64,000 nt of DNA. Origin: Platycnemis pennipes. Taxonomy: Eukaryota; Arthropoda; Insecta; Odonata; Platycnemididae. Every line of letters begins with the position of its first letter. Position 1 is the stretch's first letter. The notes under the pieces were generated by a model. That model was given only the letters and a program-made list of their open reading frames with translations. It ran no database searches and was not told the DNA's origin. Location: positions 12,031,131-12,095,130 of the forward strand of contig OW121854.1 of the NCBI GenBank assembly GCA_933228895.1, in the 5' to 3' direction. Both the position numbers and the translations under genes were made by a program. Below are positions 10,411 through 20,810 of the stretch, in pieces.

Positions 10411-10673
10411 AAGGGAGTTACAGACGGTCCGTAACCCGCTGTAGGATATCGTGCTTTCGATAAGCCGCTACCGTTCGATATGAAGAACCGTAATAGCTTT
10501 ATCGTACTATTTGCCCCGTAACGAACGACAACTCCTCCGCCGTATCGTCATATTTATCGAACGATATCAACAGACGGACCGTAATAGCATTTCAGTTGTC
10601 GAACGATTCGTATCGAACGGAAACTACCTTACCGTTCGATAACTGCCTTATAGAAAGATCCGTAATAGACACC

Positions 10674-10966
10674 CTGGTCGAATCTAGCATAATACGCTGG
10701 TGTTTTTAATATGTGCTTAACACCTTCAGTCAAGCTATCCGATAGAAATTTCTCTAATAGATTTCATCTGTACTTTATCCTACGCTCTGATAATGATTCC
10801 CACCCTAATTCTTGTATTAATTCTGAAACACTACAGAACCTATCGTAACACCTTTTAACGAACCTAGCTGCTCTACGCTGCACACTGTCTAGTTCTCTGA
10901 TCAAACCTAATTCATTCGGATCCCATACACTGGCTGCATACTCAAGGTGGGGCCTAACTAGTGAAA
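10674..10966 (-). mobile_element. Family B1 LINE, right part, split by element T
   Basis: Continuation of the LINE begun at 8370. Encodes the C-terminal domain on minus (SVQRRAARFVKRCYDR context) up to the Leu-Glu-Tyr-Ala-Ala segment, then stops abruptly after GGGGCCTAACTAGTGAAA. Confidence 0.8.
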
Positions 10967-11170
10967 GGCCACCAGTGTACCATGCTACAAAAAGAATCTA
11001 ATAAAGCAGTGTACTATGTACATGTACCGAATGCGTATTTTTTGCAATCCACCACACGCCCTTTCATATCCTGCAGATAATGCATCTCCGAGGTTGTTTC
11101 ACCACAGATGATAAAACTCTTGCTTCCACTTCCAGAAAGGGGGGCGAAGTAATGTTTGTATGTGCGACAT

Positions 11171-12449
11171 CAGAGCATCTTGCAGGTAGGCTTGTGCGGT
11201 GGTAAATTTATATTACATAGGTTTTTTTCGAGGTGGAAAACTTTTACTTGACGACTGCTCTGGATGAGAATGGAATCTATAGCAGGACACCAGACGAAGA
11301 AATGCAGTGTGAACAAGGCTGATCTCTGTTGCAGAGCTCAGTGTTCAGACACTTGGTCGATCCCTTCAGAGAGGAGATAGTGTGGAATAGGAGGGGAATT
11401 CGGATGGAAGACCAAGGAATGTTAGTGGACGACGGTGCCTCCCGTAAGTTAATTGAAGACAGGGACTTGTAGGCACCTTATATAGGCAGTCGTAATATCG
11501 TAGTTGAGTCTTATGGGAATAAGAAGAGTAACTTAGAACGAATTCAAAGACCACGAAATGGCCACGAAGAAGAGTAACGTTCTACTTTCGGTTTTGCCGG
11601 TACCTTTTTCTTCAGAATACGTACAACCTTACAGTGTTGCTAGGCTTGTGCGATGGCCGATTTTGGTCATCGATTTTCGATGAAAATATTTCATCGAAAT
11701 ACTTCGATGACGATGGCTGTCGTCGATCATCAAATGGAGTGTACACGATGATCGATGACCATCGATGAACATCGATAAATGTCGATGATCGAAGAATTAC
11801 GATGACTATCGATTATTGTCGATGATCGTTGGCTATCGATGATCAGTGACTCTCGATGATCGATGCAGATGTCTCGGTTGGCAGTTTGGTGTGGTTATTA
11901 AGTGAAGATTGAATTTGGTCAAACTTAATTGAGAAGGACAAGACCTATTTATTAAAGAGTGAAACAAGCACAAAGTTACAAACTAAGCAACAACTCTTTG
12001 TTGTGGTATAGTGCAATACTCATTTCCGTATTTTCTTCGGTGAGTGGGTGTCGGTCGTCCAACACAACGTTTCCTGCATCGCTGAAGAACCGCTCTGACG
12101 ACGTTGAAGTGGCAGGAATACAGAGGTATTTCCTCGCGTACTTCTGAAGGCGGGGATACACATCCTTCCTGTCCCTATACCAATGTATGACGTCCAAAGA
12201 TTTGGATAAAGCTGGGACCTCCTCGTACTTGTGGAGCTCCTTTCTAGAAGGGGTCGTCAGCAGAGGTAGCGTTTCTCGTGTCAGCAGCACATCACGACTC
12301 ATCGACATCAATGATTCGCACCAACTCATCTACTCATCGGCATCGATGATTCTCATCGACCCATCGATATCGATGATTCGCATCGACTCATCGCTGTCGA
12401 TGACGTCAACTAATCGACTCATCGCAGAAGCCTACTTGCAAGAGCCTTG
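11171..12449. mobile_element. hAT-like element remnant
   Basis: The right end (reverse complement CAAGGCTCTTGCAAGTAGGC) matches the segment at 11171 (CAGAGCATCTTGCAGGTAGG) and, less well, one at 11632 (CAGTGTTGCTAGGCTTGTGC). CAGAG and CAGTG fit the hAT CAGNG terminus. Subterminal zones 11645-11870 and 12300-12425 are full of ATCGATGA-type motifs in both orientations, and a hAT dimerisation domain lies between them. Whether the left end is 11171 or 11632 is uncertain; no 8-bp duplication was found for either choice. Most of the transposase is deleted. Confidence 0.6.
11976..12329 (-). pseudogene. hAT transposase C-terminal dimerisation fragment
   Basis: A 117-codon minus-strand frame. Residues ~28-50 give RKELHKYEEVPALSKSLD, then IHWYRDRKDVYPRLQKYARK and YLCIPATSTSSERFFSDAGN, ending in the LDDRHPLTEENTEM segment. 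The series W...YP.L...A..YL.IPATS..SER.FS..G is the classic hAT C-terminal dimerisation region (ZBED/Ac type). The BED finger and catalytic core are absent; instead there are AT-cut CGATGA-rich arms. No host-gene context suggests domestication. Confidence 0.8.
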
Positions 12450-12730
12450 GAGGGAGTAGAGAACCTTCAATGGAACCCTTTATGTATATTACCCACGGAA
12501 GCTAAACACATCCTCCCACAGACTTGTCAACGCGAAATCCCGGGGTTTGATTTTTGTGTGATACGATGGATGACACCCGGTGATATGGAAGAGCGACTAA
12601 GAGAACGGATTCTCTTTTCAAAGCACTATCACAGCACCTATGGCAGTCCTTTGCGACGCAGACATTTAGAAAAGCACCACAAGTAAGTTCGTGGGTCTAC
12701 AGCGTGTGATAACACTGACACATCATCTTT

Positions 12731-13467
12731 TCTGGGGCAAACACATAGGTGAAATATTAGGTCAAGCTAATCGTAAACTGATATTCATCAAAAGAGTGAG
12801 GGTAAATGTGAAGAACATGTACGAGAAATCAGCTACTTTTCCCTTGTAAGACCTCATTTGGAATACGCTGCCAGTGTATGGGATCCCTACGAAATCGGCC
12901 TAAATAACGAACTCAAACGTGTGCAGCGAAGATCGGAGAGACTTGTAAAGGGACGGTACGATAATTATATTAGCGTACCTACTCTATCAAATGAATTAAA
13001 ATGAGAATCATTGTCAGATCGAAGGTTGAAATTTAGACTTAATCTCCTAAATAAATTCCAAGATAATGTTGTCAGTGATGACGCTAAAAATATTTTGCAA
13101 ACCCCAACTTATTCTGGTAAACTGTACCATAATCAAAAAATTAGAGAAATTGAATGCCGAACTGACGGATTCAAAATGTCCTTTTTTTCCTCGTACAATT
13201 AGGGATATGAATAGCGGTAAATATGTCCAATACGAGTGAATGAATCCATAGCATAAGTTTTTGCATGTTGGGGTGAGAACTTGAAGGTAACCCAACTAAC
13301 AGCACGTTTTTAAGTACGTAGTTTGCTATTTTTTTAAATGGTGCAGTTTAGACTAATATATTAAATCTAATCCTTTTGAATGCATGATATGTAGTGCATG
13401 TTTGGTGAGAATTCACCCCCTGCCACACACCTTTGATGTGGCTTGCAGGGTATTATGTAGATGTAGA
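12731..13467 (+). mobile_element. Family B2 LINE, 5'-truncated copy
   Basis: Plus-strand copy from the WGKHIREIMGQANRKL region through EYAASVWDPYEIGLNNELKR to the 3' end. The frame is broken (an internal stop shortly before LSDRRLKFRLNLLNKFQD). The hairpin here reads CACCTTTGATGTGG, a loop variant, and the tail is TATTATGTAGATGTAGA. Confidence 0.85.
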
Positions 13468-13663
13468 ATACTCACCACGTGATTGCATTCCCATTAGATG
13501 ACGCGTAAGGCTGGACTCGCACGATCGAAGAATCTAGTTTATTTTCAGCGTCGCAGATTTCTTCAGTGAATTCACACTCTTGAAGCTTCATTAAATACGT
13601 AATTTGAGTACTTACTGTTTTTCGGGTGATTATTTACTATTTTTATACCCAAAATCAGAAACT

Positions 13664-13805
13664 CGGTGGAAAGCACGGTCCGTCATTTTCCACTATTATC
13701 AGGGAAAATACCCATATAAATCAATTACAGTTACGATATGTCGAAGACTTTGGTATTTCCAGTGAACACTGTCACCTTTCATCCCGTAAATCTGCTGCAA
13801 AAAGC
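13664..13805 (+). repeat. Family L repeat, left arm of an inverted pair
   Basis: These 142 bp match the reverse complement of 15074-15215 closely (for example CCTGATAATAGTRGAAAATG and GATTTACGGG(G)ATGAAAGG shared). The two arms enclose MITE F1 and about 320 bp of other sequence. Nature unknown; a short dispersed repeat. Confidence 0.65.
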
Positions 13806-13925
13806 ACTGGTACCACTTCCTTTTGGAGTTTTCTACGAAAACTGAATTTCGGCGTTTTTCGCTATTTTGTTCCACTACAATAAGCCTTTGCATATGGTTA
13901 ATGCGTCAAAATTATGATACCTACA

Positions 13926-14871
13926 TTAAGGTGGCTCCACCGAATTATGAAGTAGATCACATCTTTGTGAAAATTTTAGGACCCATCATTTTTTGGCCCT
14001 TCTATCGATTCGCAATAAAATAATTTGGCCTTTTCATAATATATTTGAAGAAAAATGACGTTGAAAATCAGATATATTATACATGGCTATACGGTCTCTT
14101 GCAGTAAAATTTGCTGATTAATAATGAAAAGATAAATGTCGTTTGGACGAAAAACTAATATAAGATGCGCAATTTTATGTAGAATTTAGCATTGTAAAAA
14201 AGTGCTGGCCCTACCAAACTTGTTTAATTGATATTAATAAATGTTTGCTCGAAAAAAAAAGCAGAGAAGCCTTAGTTACATGAAAGTGGCGGTATAGTAT
14301 TTTGTTATCGTTGCCAAAGATACTTGTGAAAGAACTTGCTTACAAGCATATTTACTCACTTAATTTAGGAATATACCTTACCAAGGTACTACTTATATTT
14401 TTTATGTAATGTAAATATTTCATTGGCTATTGATATGTTGTAATTTATACCAATGCTTCCAAATGGTAGTAGCGTCATTGTTTCCAAACAATTTTCGAAA
14501 ATATCATCATTAATAAAATCCAAAACAAAGAGTTGTGTTTTCAAAGGAATAGTTTAAAAGTAAGCAACAAAATATTTGACTCATATTAGATTACGTAATA
14601 GCAGGTATGAGCATGTATTCTCACATTGTAAATTAAACGTGGCAACAACACCTCAGTCATGGTCCGAAGTCAAAATGAGTTAAAAGAGCTTGTAAAAAAT
14701 AGAATGCAACTACAACGCGCTATAAAATAGCATACTCATACAATTATTGTGTATGAGTTAATACCTTATATATTTTTTTCCTTATAGGTGTTTTTAGGGA
14801 TCGGTACTTATTGATTAAATAGCTCTTTTAGGGGGTATTGAATCGCGGAGTCATGGTGGAAACTCCATTAA
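13926..14871 (+). mobile_element. Family F MITE (TTAA-type), copy 1
   Basis: Starts TTAAGGTGGCTCCACCG and ends CATGGTGGAAACTCCATTAA. It has an inverted terminal repeat and TTAA at both boundaries, as in piggyBac-type insertion. The AT-rich 946-bp interior matches copies at 29852-30808 and 42301-43178. No coding capacity. Confidence 0.8.
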
Positions 14872-15073
14872 TCTCATTTCACATGTACTAATAAAAAGAG
14901 ATTCACGATGTAAAGCTTCAACTCCCAGGTTGAAATATCCAGGCTACATTGTGGAGATGTTGGCAACACTGGTGTTTTTATTCTCGCTCTTTGTGGCTGT
15001 GAGCGAAAGCGTTCGTTCGCCGGGGAAACCTGGCGCTGCCATGGAAATGCTGATCGATGAAGAGGTTGCAGAA

Positions 15074-15215
15074 CTTTTTGTAGCAGATTTACGGGGATGA
15101 AAGGTGACAGTGTTCATAGGAAAGACCTAAGTCTTCGATATGTCGTAACTGTAAAATATTTACAGGGATATTTGCCCTGATAATAGTAGAAAATGACGGA
15201 CCCTTCTTTCCACCG
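15074..15215 (-). repeat. Family L repeat, right arm of an inverted pair
   Basis: Reverse complement of 13664-13805 with about 15% differences by eye. It ends right before the B1 LINE piece that starts at 15224. Confidence 0.6.
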
Positions 15216-15223
15216 ATATTTTA

Positions 15224-16085
15224 ATCAGAGATCTAGACAGTGTGCAGCGTAGAGCAGCTAGTTTGGTTAAAAGGTGTTAACGATAGGTTGGTTGGTTGGT
15301 TATTTAGGGGAGGCGACCGACAGCTGAGGTCATTTGCGCCATTTTAGGATAGGTGTATAATTGGGTAATGGTAGGAGGTTTCAGGGAACGGAGGAAGGGT
15401 GGAGAGAAACCCGGCGTCGGCATAAGCCTACTCTTATCGCCAAGTTTACCACGGCTTAACGTCCCATCCGACGGCCGGAGTACTGAACCTGAAATGCCCT
15501 CCACTAGGCACTCAATTCGGGACCGGTTTTCCACTGAAAAATCCGTCACTGCCGGGAATCGAACCCGAGCCCTCTGGATGGAAAGCGAGCACTCTAGACA
15601 CCACACCATAATCGATCTCCACGATAGGTTGAGTAGTATTTCAGAATGAATACAAGAATTTGGGTGGGAATCATTATCAGAGCGCAAGTTAAAGCACAGA
15701 TTAAATCTATTAGAGAAATTTCAATCGGATAGCTTTACTGAAGATGTTTGGCACATATTAAAAACACCAGCTTATTATGCTAGATTCGACCAGACAAATA
15801 AGATTAGAGGGATAGATTGTCGTGCTGATAGATCCAAAATGTTATTTTCCCCCGTATAAGAGAACAGAATAGGCAGCATAGCAAAGGGATAGGTAGGGGA
15901 AATACTTTAGAGTAGTCTGTAGTGCATGATGCGTATATTAATCCCTTAAATACTGTAGATACTAACAATCTAGTTGCATGAGACTCGATAGTTGCTTGTT
16001 GGCATGCCGGTAGTGCATCCTTGGTGATCTTCACCCCCTGCCACACACCCTCGCGGTGGCTTGCAGGGTATCGTGTGGATGTGGA
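15224..16085 (+). mobile_element. Family B1 LINE, interrupted by a SINE
   Basis: Plus-strand 3' portion beginning in the LDSVQRRAA segment. A SINE interrupts it at 15291-15620; beyond that the LINE continues through SLTEDV-type and YYARFDQ coding sequence to the hairpin (16035-16070) and a GTGTGGATGTGGAT tail. Confidence 0.85.
15291..15620 (-). mobile_element. tRNA-derived SINE, copy 1, with 11-bp TSD
   Basis: Flanked by ACGATAGGTTG on both sides (15280-15290 and 15621-15631), proving retroposition into the B1 LINE. Read on minus it begins GGAGATCGATTATGGTGTGG, has a box-A-like TGGTGTCTAGAGTGC and a box-B GGTTCGATTCCCGGC, then a tRNA-unrelated body (ACCGGTCCCGAATTGAGTGC-like, GACGTTAAGCCGTGG) and an AACCAACCAAC tail. 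Length ~330 bp. SINEs are copied by a partner LINE; a partner sharing this tail is not visible here. Confidence 0.85.
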
Positions 16086-16654
16086 TAGAGAAATATGTAT
16101 GGCGAAAGAGACGCAGTGCCCAAGGGAATCTATCGAAGTATTTTAATTTGCTGGGTGTGCAGAATTCCTCGGGGGATCCGGAATTTCCCCGGAACCCTTG
16201 CAGCCGAGGGTGGGTGTGGTCGGTCTGCTCGTCTGCGGGGTGGAATGCCTGGGGGTGGTGGTCGACCGGGTGGGACGGGGGGGGGGAGGGGCTATTTTGG
16301 GGTCCGTCGGATGTCGGGGATTCCAGCGGTCCTCTCTTACCCTCGAGGCCATGGGCGGAGACGCCCTCTCCTCCAGAGGCATTTCATGGTCCATTTGTTC
16401 GCTCAAGGGAGGATGGATGTATTAAAAAAGAGGGGGATGTTATGAAGCGAAGGAGAACTGAGCTGGAATGGTGTGGGTGGGGGAGGAAAGAGTGAGTGAT
16501 TTACGCAGTGTGGAGAGGACGTGAAGGAAGTCACGATGAAGAAGGGAGTTGGTTCCTTTAGCGATGCATGTCTATTGAAATTCACCCGCGTGTTCATCTC
16601 AAAGGCATTCATTCCACCCTCTTAGCTTCTTTCATGAACATCGTATTTAAAGGA
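16086..16654. other. G-rich spacer
   Basis: About 570 bp, including a strongly G-rich plus strand at 16200-16300 with a run of ten G. Open frames exist in several phases because of the base composition, but none has a coding signature or recognised motif. Confidence 0.4.
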
Positions 16655-17057
16655 CAGATGAAATATATTTAAGAAATTTAAAGCGGATAACTTTGCTGAA
16701 GATGTTAGGCACATATTAAATACACCAGCGTATTATTCTAGATTCGATCAGATACAGAAGATTAGAGAGATAGATTGTCGTGCTGATTGATTCAAGTTGT
16801 CATTTTTTCCCGTGATATAATAGATCATAATAGGCAGCATAGCAAAGGGATAGGTAGGGCAAATAGAGTAGTCTGTGGTGCATAATGGGTGTTTTAACAA
16901 CCAATCCCTTTATTACTATGTATCTACTAACCAATTAGCTTCATGTGATCCTATTATCTAATATGTTTGCATGTAGTAGCCTAGTTTCATGCCAATAGTG
17001 CGTGTTTGGTAATATTCACCCTCTGCCACACACCCTCACAGTCGCTTGCAGTGTATT
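16655..17057 (+). mobile_element. Family B1 LINE, short 3' fragment
   Basis: Plus-strand terminal piece (NLLEKF.. SDNFAEDVRHILNTPAYYSR-like coding sequence, then 3' UTR). The hairpin is decayed (CACCCTCACAGTCGC) and the ATCTAC tail is lost, so this is an older copy than its neighbours. Confidence 0.75.
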
Positions 17058-17160
17058 TAGTTTCGTGTAGTGCAGTGTAGCGCTTGCAGTGTACTTCGAT
17101 TAGATCCCCTGAGACTACTGGCGCTGGAAGGGGATCGTATGCGCGAATGGAAATGTGCGT

Positions 17161-17984
17161 CATCTACATCTACACGATACCCTGCAAGCCACCGCGAGGG
17201 TGTCTGGCAGGGAGTGAAGATCACCAAGCATGCACTACCGGTATGCCAACAAGCAACTATCAAGTCTCATGCAACTAGATTGTTAGTATCTATAGTATTT
17301 AAGGGATCAATACATACATCATGCACTACACACTACTCTAAAATATTTCCCCTACATATCCCTTTGCTATGCTGCTTAATCTGTTTATAGTACGGGGGAA
17401 AAATACCATTTTGAATCTATCAGTACGACAATCTATCTGTCTAATCTTGTTTATCTGGTCGAATCTAGCATAATACGCTGGTGTTTTTAATATGCCCTTA
17501 ACGTCTTCAGTAAAGCTATCCGATTGAAATTTCTCTAATAGATTTAATCTGTACCTACTTTAACCTACGCTCTGATAATGATTTCCACCCTAATTCTTGT
17601 ATTAATTCTGAAACACTACTCAACCTATCGTAACACCGCTTAACGAACGTAGCTGCTCTACGCTGGACACTGTCTAGTTCAAACCTAATTCATTCGGATC
17701 CCATACACTGGCTGCATACTCAAGGTGGGGCCTAACTAGTGAAAAGTAACATCGCTCTTATGTCTTCTCATCACATTTCCCAAATGATCTCTTTTTATAA
17801 ATCCTAGCTTTCTCTTCGCTCGGCCGCATATTTCCCTTATGTGTCTTCCCCACGATAAATCTTTAGTGATTGTTACACCTAAATACCTTATGTTTTCAAC
17901 GCTTTCGATCTTCTTGTTATTAATTTTAAAGGATCGTTCTATCGAGATATTCCTCCTCCAAAAATTGATAGCTACGCACTTTTT
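17161..17984 (-). mobile_element. Family B1 LINE, 5'-truncated copy
   Basis: Minus-strand copy with tail CATCTACATCTACACGATAC at the left, hairpin, and coding sequence up to KKCVAINFWRRNISIERSF at the right edge. Coding frame is disrupted around 17690 (small deletion in LDSV..) and 17790. Confidence 0.85.
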
Positions 17985-18875
17985 CTCGTGTTCGTGTAAG
18001 ATACTCCATTGCAGGCAGCGAATTGATTCAAATAGATACGTCGTGACGCTGTTCAACTGTTCCTGGAGCCACCTTAGGAAGGCTCGAAAACTGGTACTTC
18101 CATCCACTCCGAACTTTGCGATGTATCAGTTGTTAGATACGTCACTTGAAAACTAGGGTTCGCCCCTAACGTCAAAATAAACGTGAACTGATCTCTTTTC
18201 ACGAGTAAATCCTTGCAAACCATTCCCTTGGCCCGGCACCGGGTAGGGATGTTATGTAGATGTAAGTTATTTACCCTGATGATGCAATGGCCTGCAATGG
18301 TCGCGAAAGCTTGGGTAACAAAGCTCCATTCGCGGCGGCTCCCGAAAGAGACAACTGGATGATCAATACATATTGTGTTACATTTCGTTTTCAACCAAAA
18401 AATATAAATATATCCCCTATATGAATTGAACGTCGATGAATAGACGATGCAGAAGTTTATGTACACTAAATGGCGGCAATATGAAAAGCATGTCTGGAAT
18501 TGTACAGGCGATTCCACCAGGCTCGAAGAATCTTTAAGCAAAGAATACTATCAAGTAAGGAGATACACCTTTTTTCGAGGAAGAGGTAAAAGAAATATGA
18601 GAGAATATAACTTTTGCTCAATTAGTTCAAAACTAATTTTACAGCTAGCTGGTTACGTTAAAATGTTTTGATTTCCTCTGAGGTATCACGTCCTTCAAGT
18701 TCAAGTTACTTCAGTATCTATTCGGAATGAAAGGCAAATGCGAAATGATTCTGGAAAAACAACAATTACCATGTAAGTGACGATGGGCATCAGTGATTCA
18801 CTGGAGGAAGGGGAAATCGTATACCTCGACGAGAGCAATGTCACTTGTTCAGTAGTCACCGACAAAAGCCCTGCT
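17985..18875. other. Spacer, nothing recognised
   Basis: About 890 bp of mixed composition. A 155-codon minus-strand frame overlaps it but has no recognisable motif and no support from codon composition. Confidence 0.35.
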
Positions 18876-19042
18876 TGATTGGGATTTGGTAGTCTTTCTT
18901 TTCCTTAATTACTTTTAAAGGTGTGCTGTTTGTTTTGTTTTGTTATTTTTTGTTTGTTGTGTCATTGTTGCTGGTGTGGATGCACCCCCTGCCACACACC
19001 CTCGAGGTGGCTTGCAGGGTATGTCGTAGATATAGGGAATCC
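18876..19042 (+). mobile_element. Family B3 LINE 3' UTR fragment
   Basis: Matches 44995-45175 in reverse orientation: GATTGGGATTTGGTAGT, the GTGTGGATGCACCCCCTGCC stretch, and a hairpin with CACCCTCGAGGTGG. The 3' UTR upstream of the hairpin differs from B1 and B2, defining a third subfamily. Tail ATGTCGTAGATATAG. Confidence 0.7.
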
Positions 19043-19088
19043 CATCTCCCGAGGGTTTTTCACTGATCCGTTTTCTTTTCTCCCACAG

Positions 19089-19139
19089 AGCAATCGCAGC
19101 CAGCCAGCCATCGGACTGAAGCAGACGCCCAAAGCCAGG
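19089..19139 (+). CDS. Candidate 51-bp host micro-exon
   Basis: A strong acceptor (CCGTTTTCTTTTCTCCCACAG, 19068-19088) precedes exactly 51 bp that translate in phase 0 as SNRSQPAIGLKQTPKAR and end at CCAGG before a consensus donor GTGAGT (19140-19145). GC content is far above the flanks, and no repeat family in the window covers it. The peptide is polar and basic, as in linker segments, and no protein family is recognised. It implies a plus-strand gene whose introns cover this part of the window. Confidence 0.5.
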
Positions 19140-19142
19140 GTG

Positions 19143-19528
19143 AGTGTCAAAGTCTTAAAGATTCCTTTTATAAAGTGGCCAACAGGTCTTCCCTTGACTG
19201 TGAAGGCAGCGGTTATTATTTTATTTCAGGCAGCTGAAGCGTCGTGTATCTCACGTGGATTGCATTTTTCCGTCATAGAGAGCGTGTGTTCCAAGGCAAA
19301 ATATCCGTCTTTTGGAATTATATGTGGAACTCTCTTGTCAATCCCTTTTATTCATCCGTCCATAATAGGACATTTTCCGATACCTCCAGGAACACTGTCC
19401 TGCCTTTCTAGAATCTTAAATTTCACCTCACGAAAGGATCGTCTCTGTCTTTCCGAGATAGGATTGTGCGATTAAGATCAGCTCCATAAGATTAATTAGG
19501 AGGTGTTTTTCGTGCGGTGTTCGAGGGT
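19143..19528. other. Presumed intronic spacer
   Basis: About 385 bp between the candidate donor and the next LINE; no further motif seen. Confidence 0.35.
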
Positions 19529-20810
19529 CATCTACATCTACATAATTCCCTGCAAGCCACCATAAAGGTGTTTGGCAGGTTTGTTTCTCACCAAACATGC
19601 ACTACATATCATGCATAAAAAAGGAATAGTATTAATATTCTATTCAGAACTTCACTATTTAAAAAAAGACAGAAATTGCAAAGCAAACATCCAAAAAACA
19701 TTCTGTTAGTAGGGTTAGCTTTAAGTACTCATACCAACATGCAGCTACCAATGCTATCCATTGCTACTCTCCGATTGGACATATTTACCGCTATTCGTAT
19801 CTCTAATTGTACGAGGGAAATAGGACATTTTGAATCGGTCAGTTCGGCAATCAATTTCTCTAATTTTATGAATATGGTCCTGTCCGTCTTAGTAAGTTGG
19901 GTTCGCAAAATATTTTTAACATTATCATTGAAAATATTGTCTTGGAATTTATTTAAGAGATTAAGTCTAAATTTCAACATGCGATCTGACAATGATTCCA
20001 AGTGTAATTCATTTAATAGACTGATTACGCTAATAAGGTTATCGTACCGTCCCTTTACAAATCTTGCCGATCTTCGCTGCACACGTTCAAGTTCATTATT
20101 TAGACCGATTTCGTAGGGATCCCATACACTGGCAGCATATTCCAAATGAGGTCTAACAAGGGAAAAGTAGCTGATTTCTCGTACATGATCGTCATTTTTA
20201 CCCAGTACTCTTTTGACGAATCCCAGTTTACGATTAGCTTGACCCATTATTTCACGTATGTGTTTACCCCAGGAAAGATCAAGTGTCAGTCTTATTCCAA
20301 GATATTTAATGGATTCCACGTTTGTTATTTCATTTTTAATTATTTTGTAAGTGCTAGGAGGAGTACTATTCTTTTTCCAAAATTTCATTGCTACACATTT
20401 TTAAAAATTTAATTCTAACTGCCATGTATCACACCAGTTTTCGATTGCTTGTAGGTCATCATTTAAATATTCTTATCGTGTGGGCTTAGAATTTCCCTGT
20501 ACACAACTGCGTCATCGGCAAATAGACGAAGCTTACTTTTTACCACCTTATTGATATCATTTATGCACAGAAGGGACAGGAGTGGACCTATCACACTACC
20601 TTGTGGGACACCCGAAGTGACTTTAATTGTCGGTAACACCGTCCAAATAATCCTTTTTACCCGATCATGTAGAAAATCATTTATCCATGATATAATGTTG
20701 CTGTCTAGCCCGTAAGATTTAATTTCAAAATTAGTTTGTTCTGAGACAACTTTTCAATAGCTTTTTTGAAATCGAGGAAAAAATTCTCACTTGTTGCAAA
20801 ACGTGTCATC
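19529..20810 (-). mobile_element. Family B2 LINE, longest minus-strand B2 copy
   Basis: Runs from the ATCTAC tail and hairpin (CACCATAAAGGTG) at the left up to RT palm and fingers on the right. The minus strand encodes SLVRPHLEYAASVWDPYEIG, KIKNEITNVESIKYLGIRL-like sequence, LRLFADDAVV (20503-20530) and a GVPQGSVIGPLLSLLCIND-like block near 20560-20620. A 219-codon frame (20388-19729) covers the C-terminal half; upstream it is broken near 20400-20470. A base is lost in the ..ILRTQLTKTD segment relative to other copies. Confidence 0.85.

Larger units (their letters stand above)
8421..10673. mobile_element. Element T, 2.25-kb TIR element inserted in a B1 LINE
   Basis: The insertion is proven by the split LINE. 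Ends are GTGTCTATTACGGAACTT on the left and AAGATCCGTAATAGACACC on the right: an inverted repeat of about 18 bp with one mismatch. CTGG lies just outside both ends (8417-8420 and 10674-10677), a 4-bp direct duplication, or 3 bp if the ends shift. Both subterminal zones are packed with TATCGAACG / CGTTCGATA motifs and with internal copies of the terminal motif CTATTACGG. No transposase-like frame was found; the longest frame (60 codons) overlaps a tRNA-like segment. It is a non-autonomous DNA transposon of unassigned superfamily. Confidence 0.8.

Noticed and set aside
16200..16300. G-rich tract as telomeric or switch-like sequence
   Set aside because: No regular repeat unit; just biased composition with one G10 run.
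18921..19475. 184-codon plus-strand frame from 18921
   Set aside because: The first part is antisense or UTR of a B3 LINE, and the rest reads past a consensus donor. Only the 51-bp part at 19089-19139 has support.
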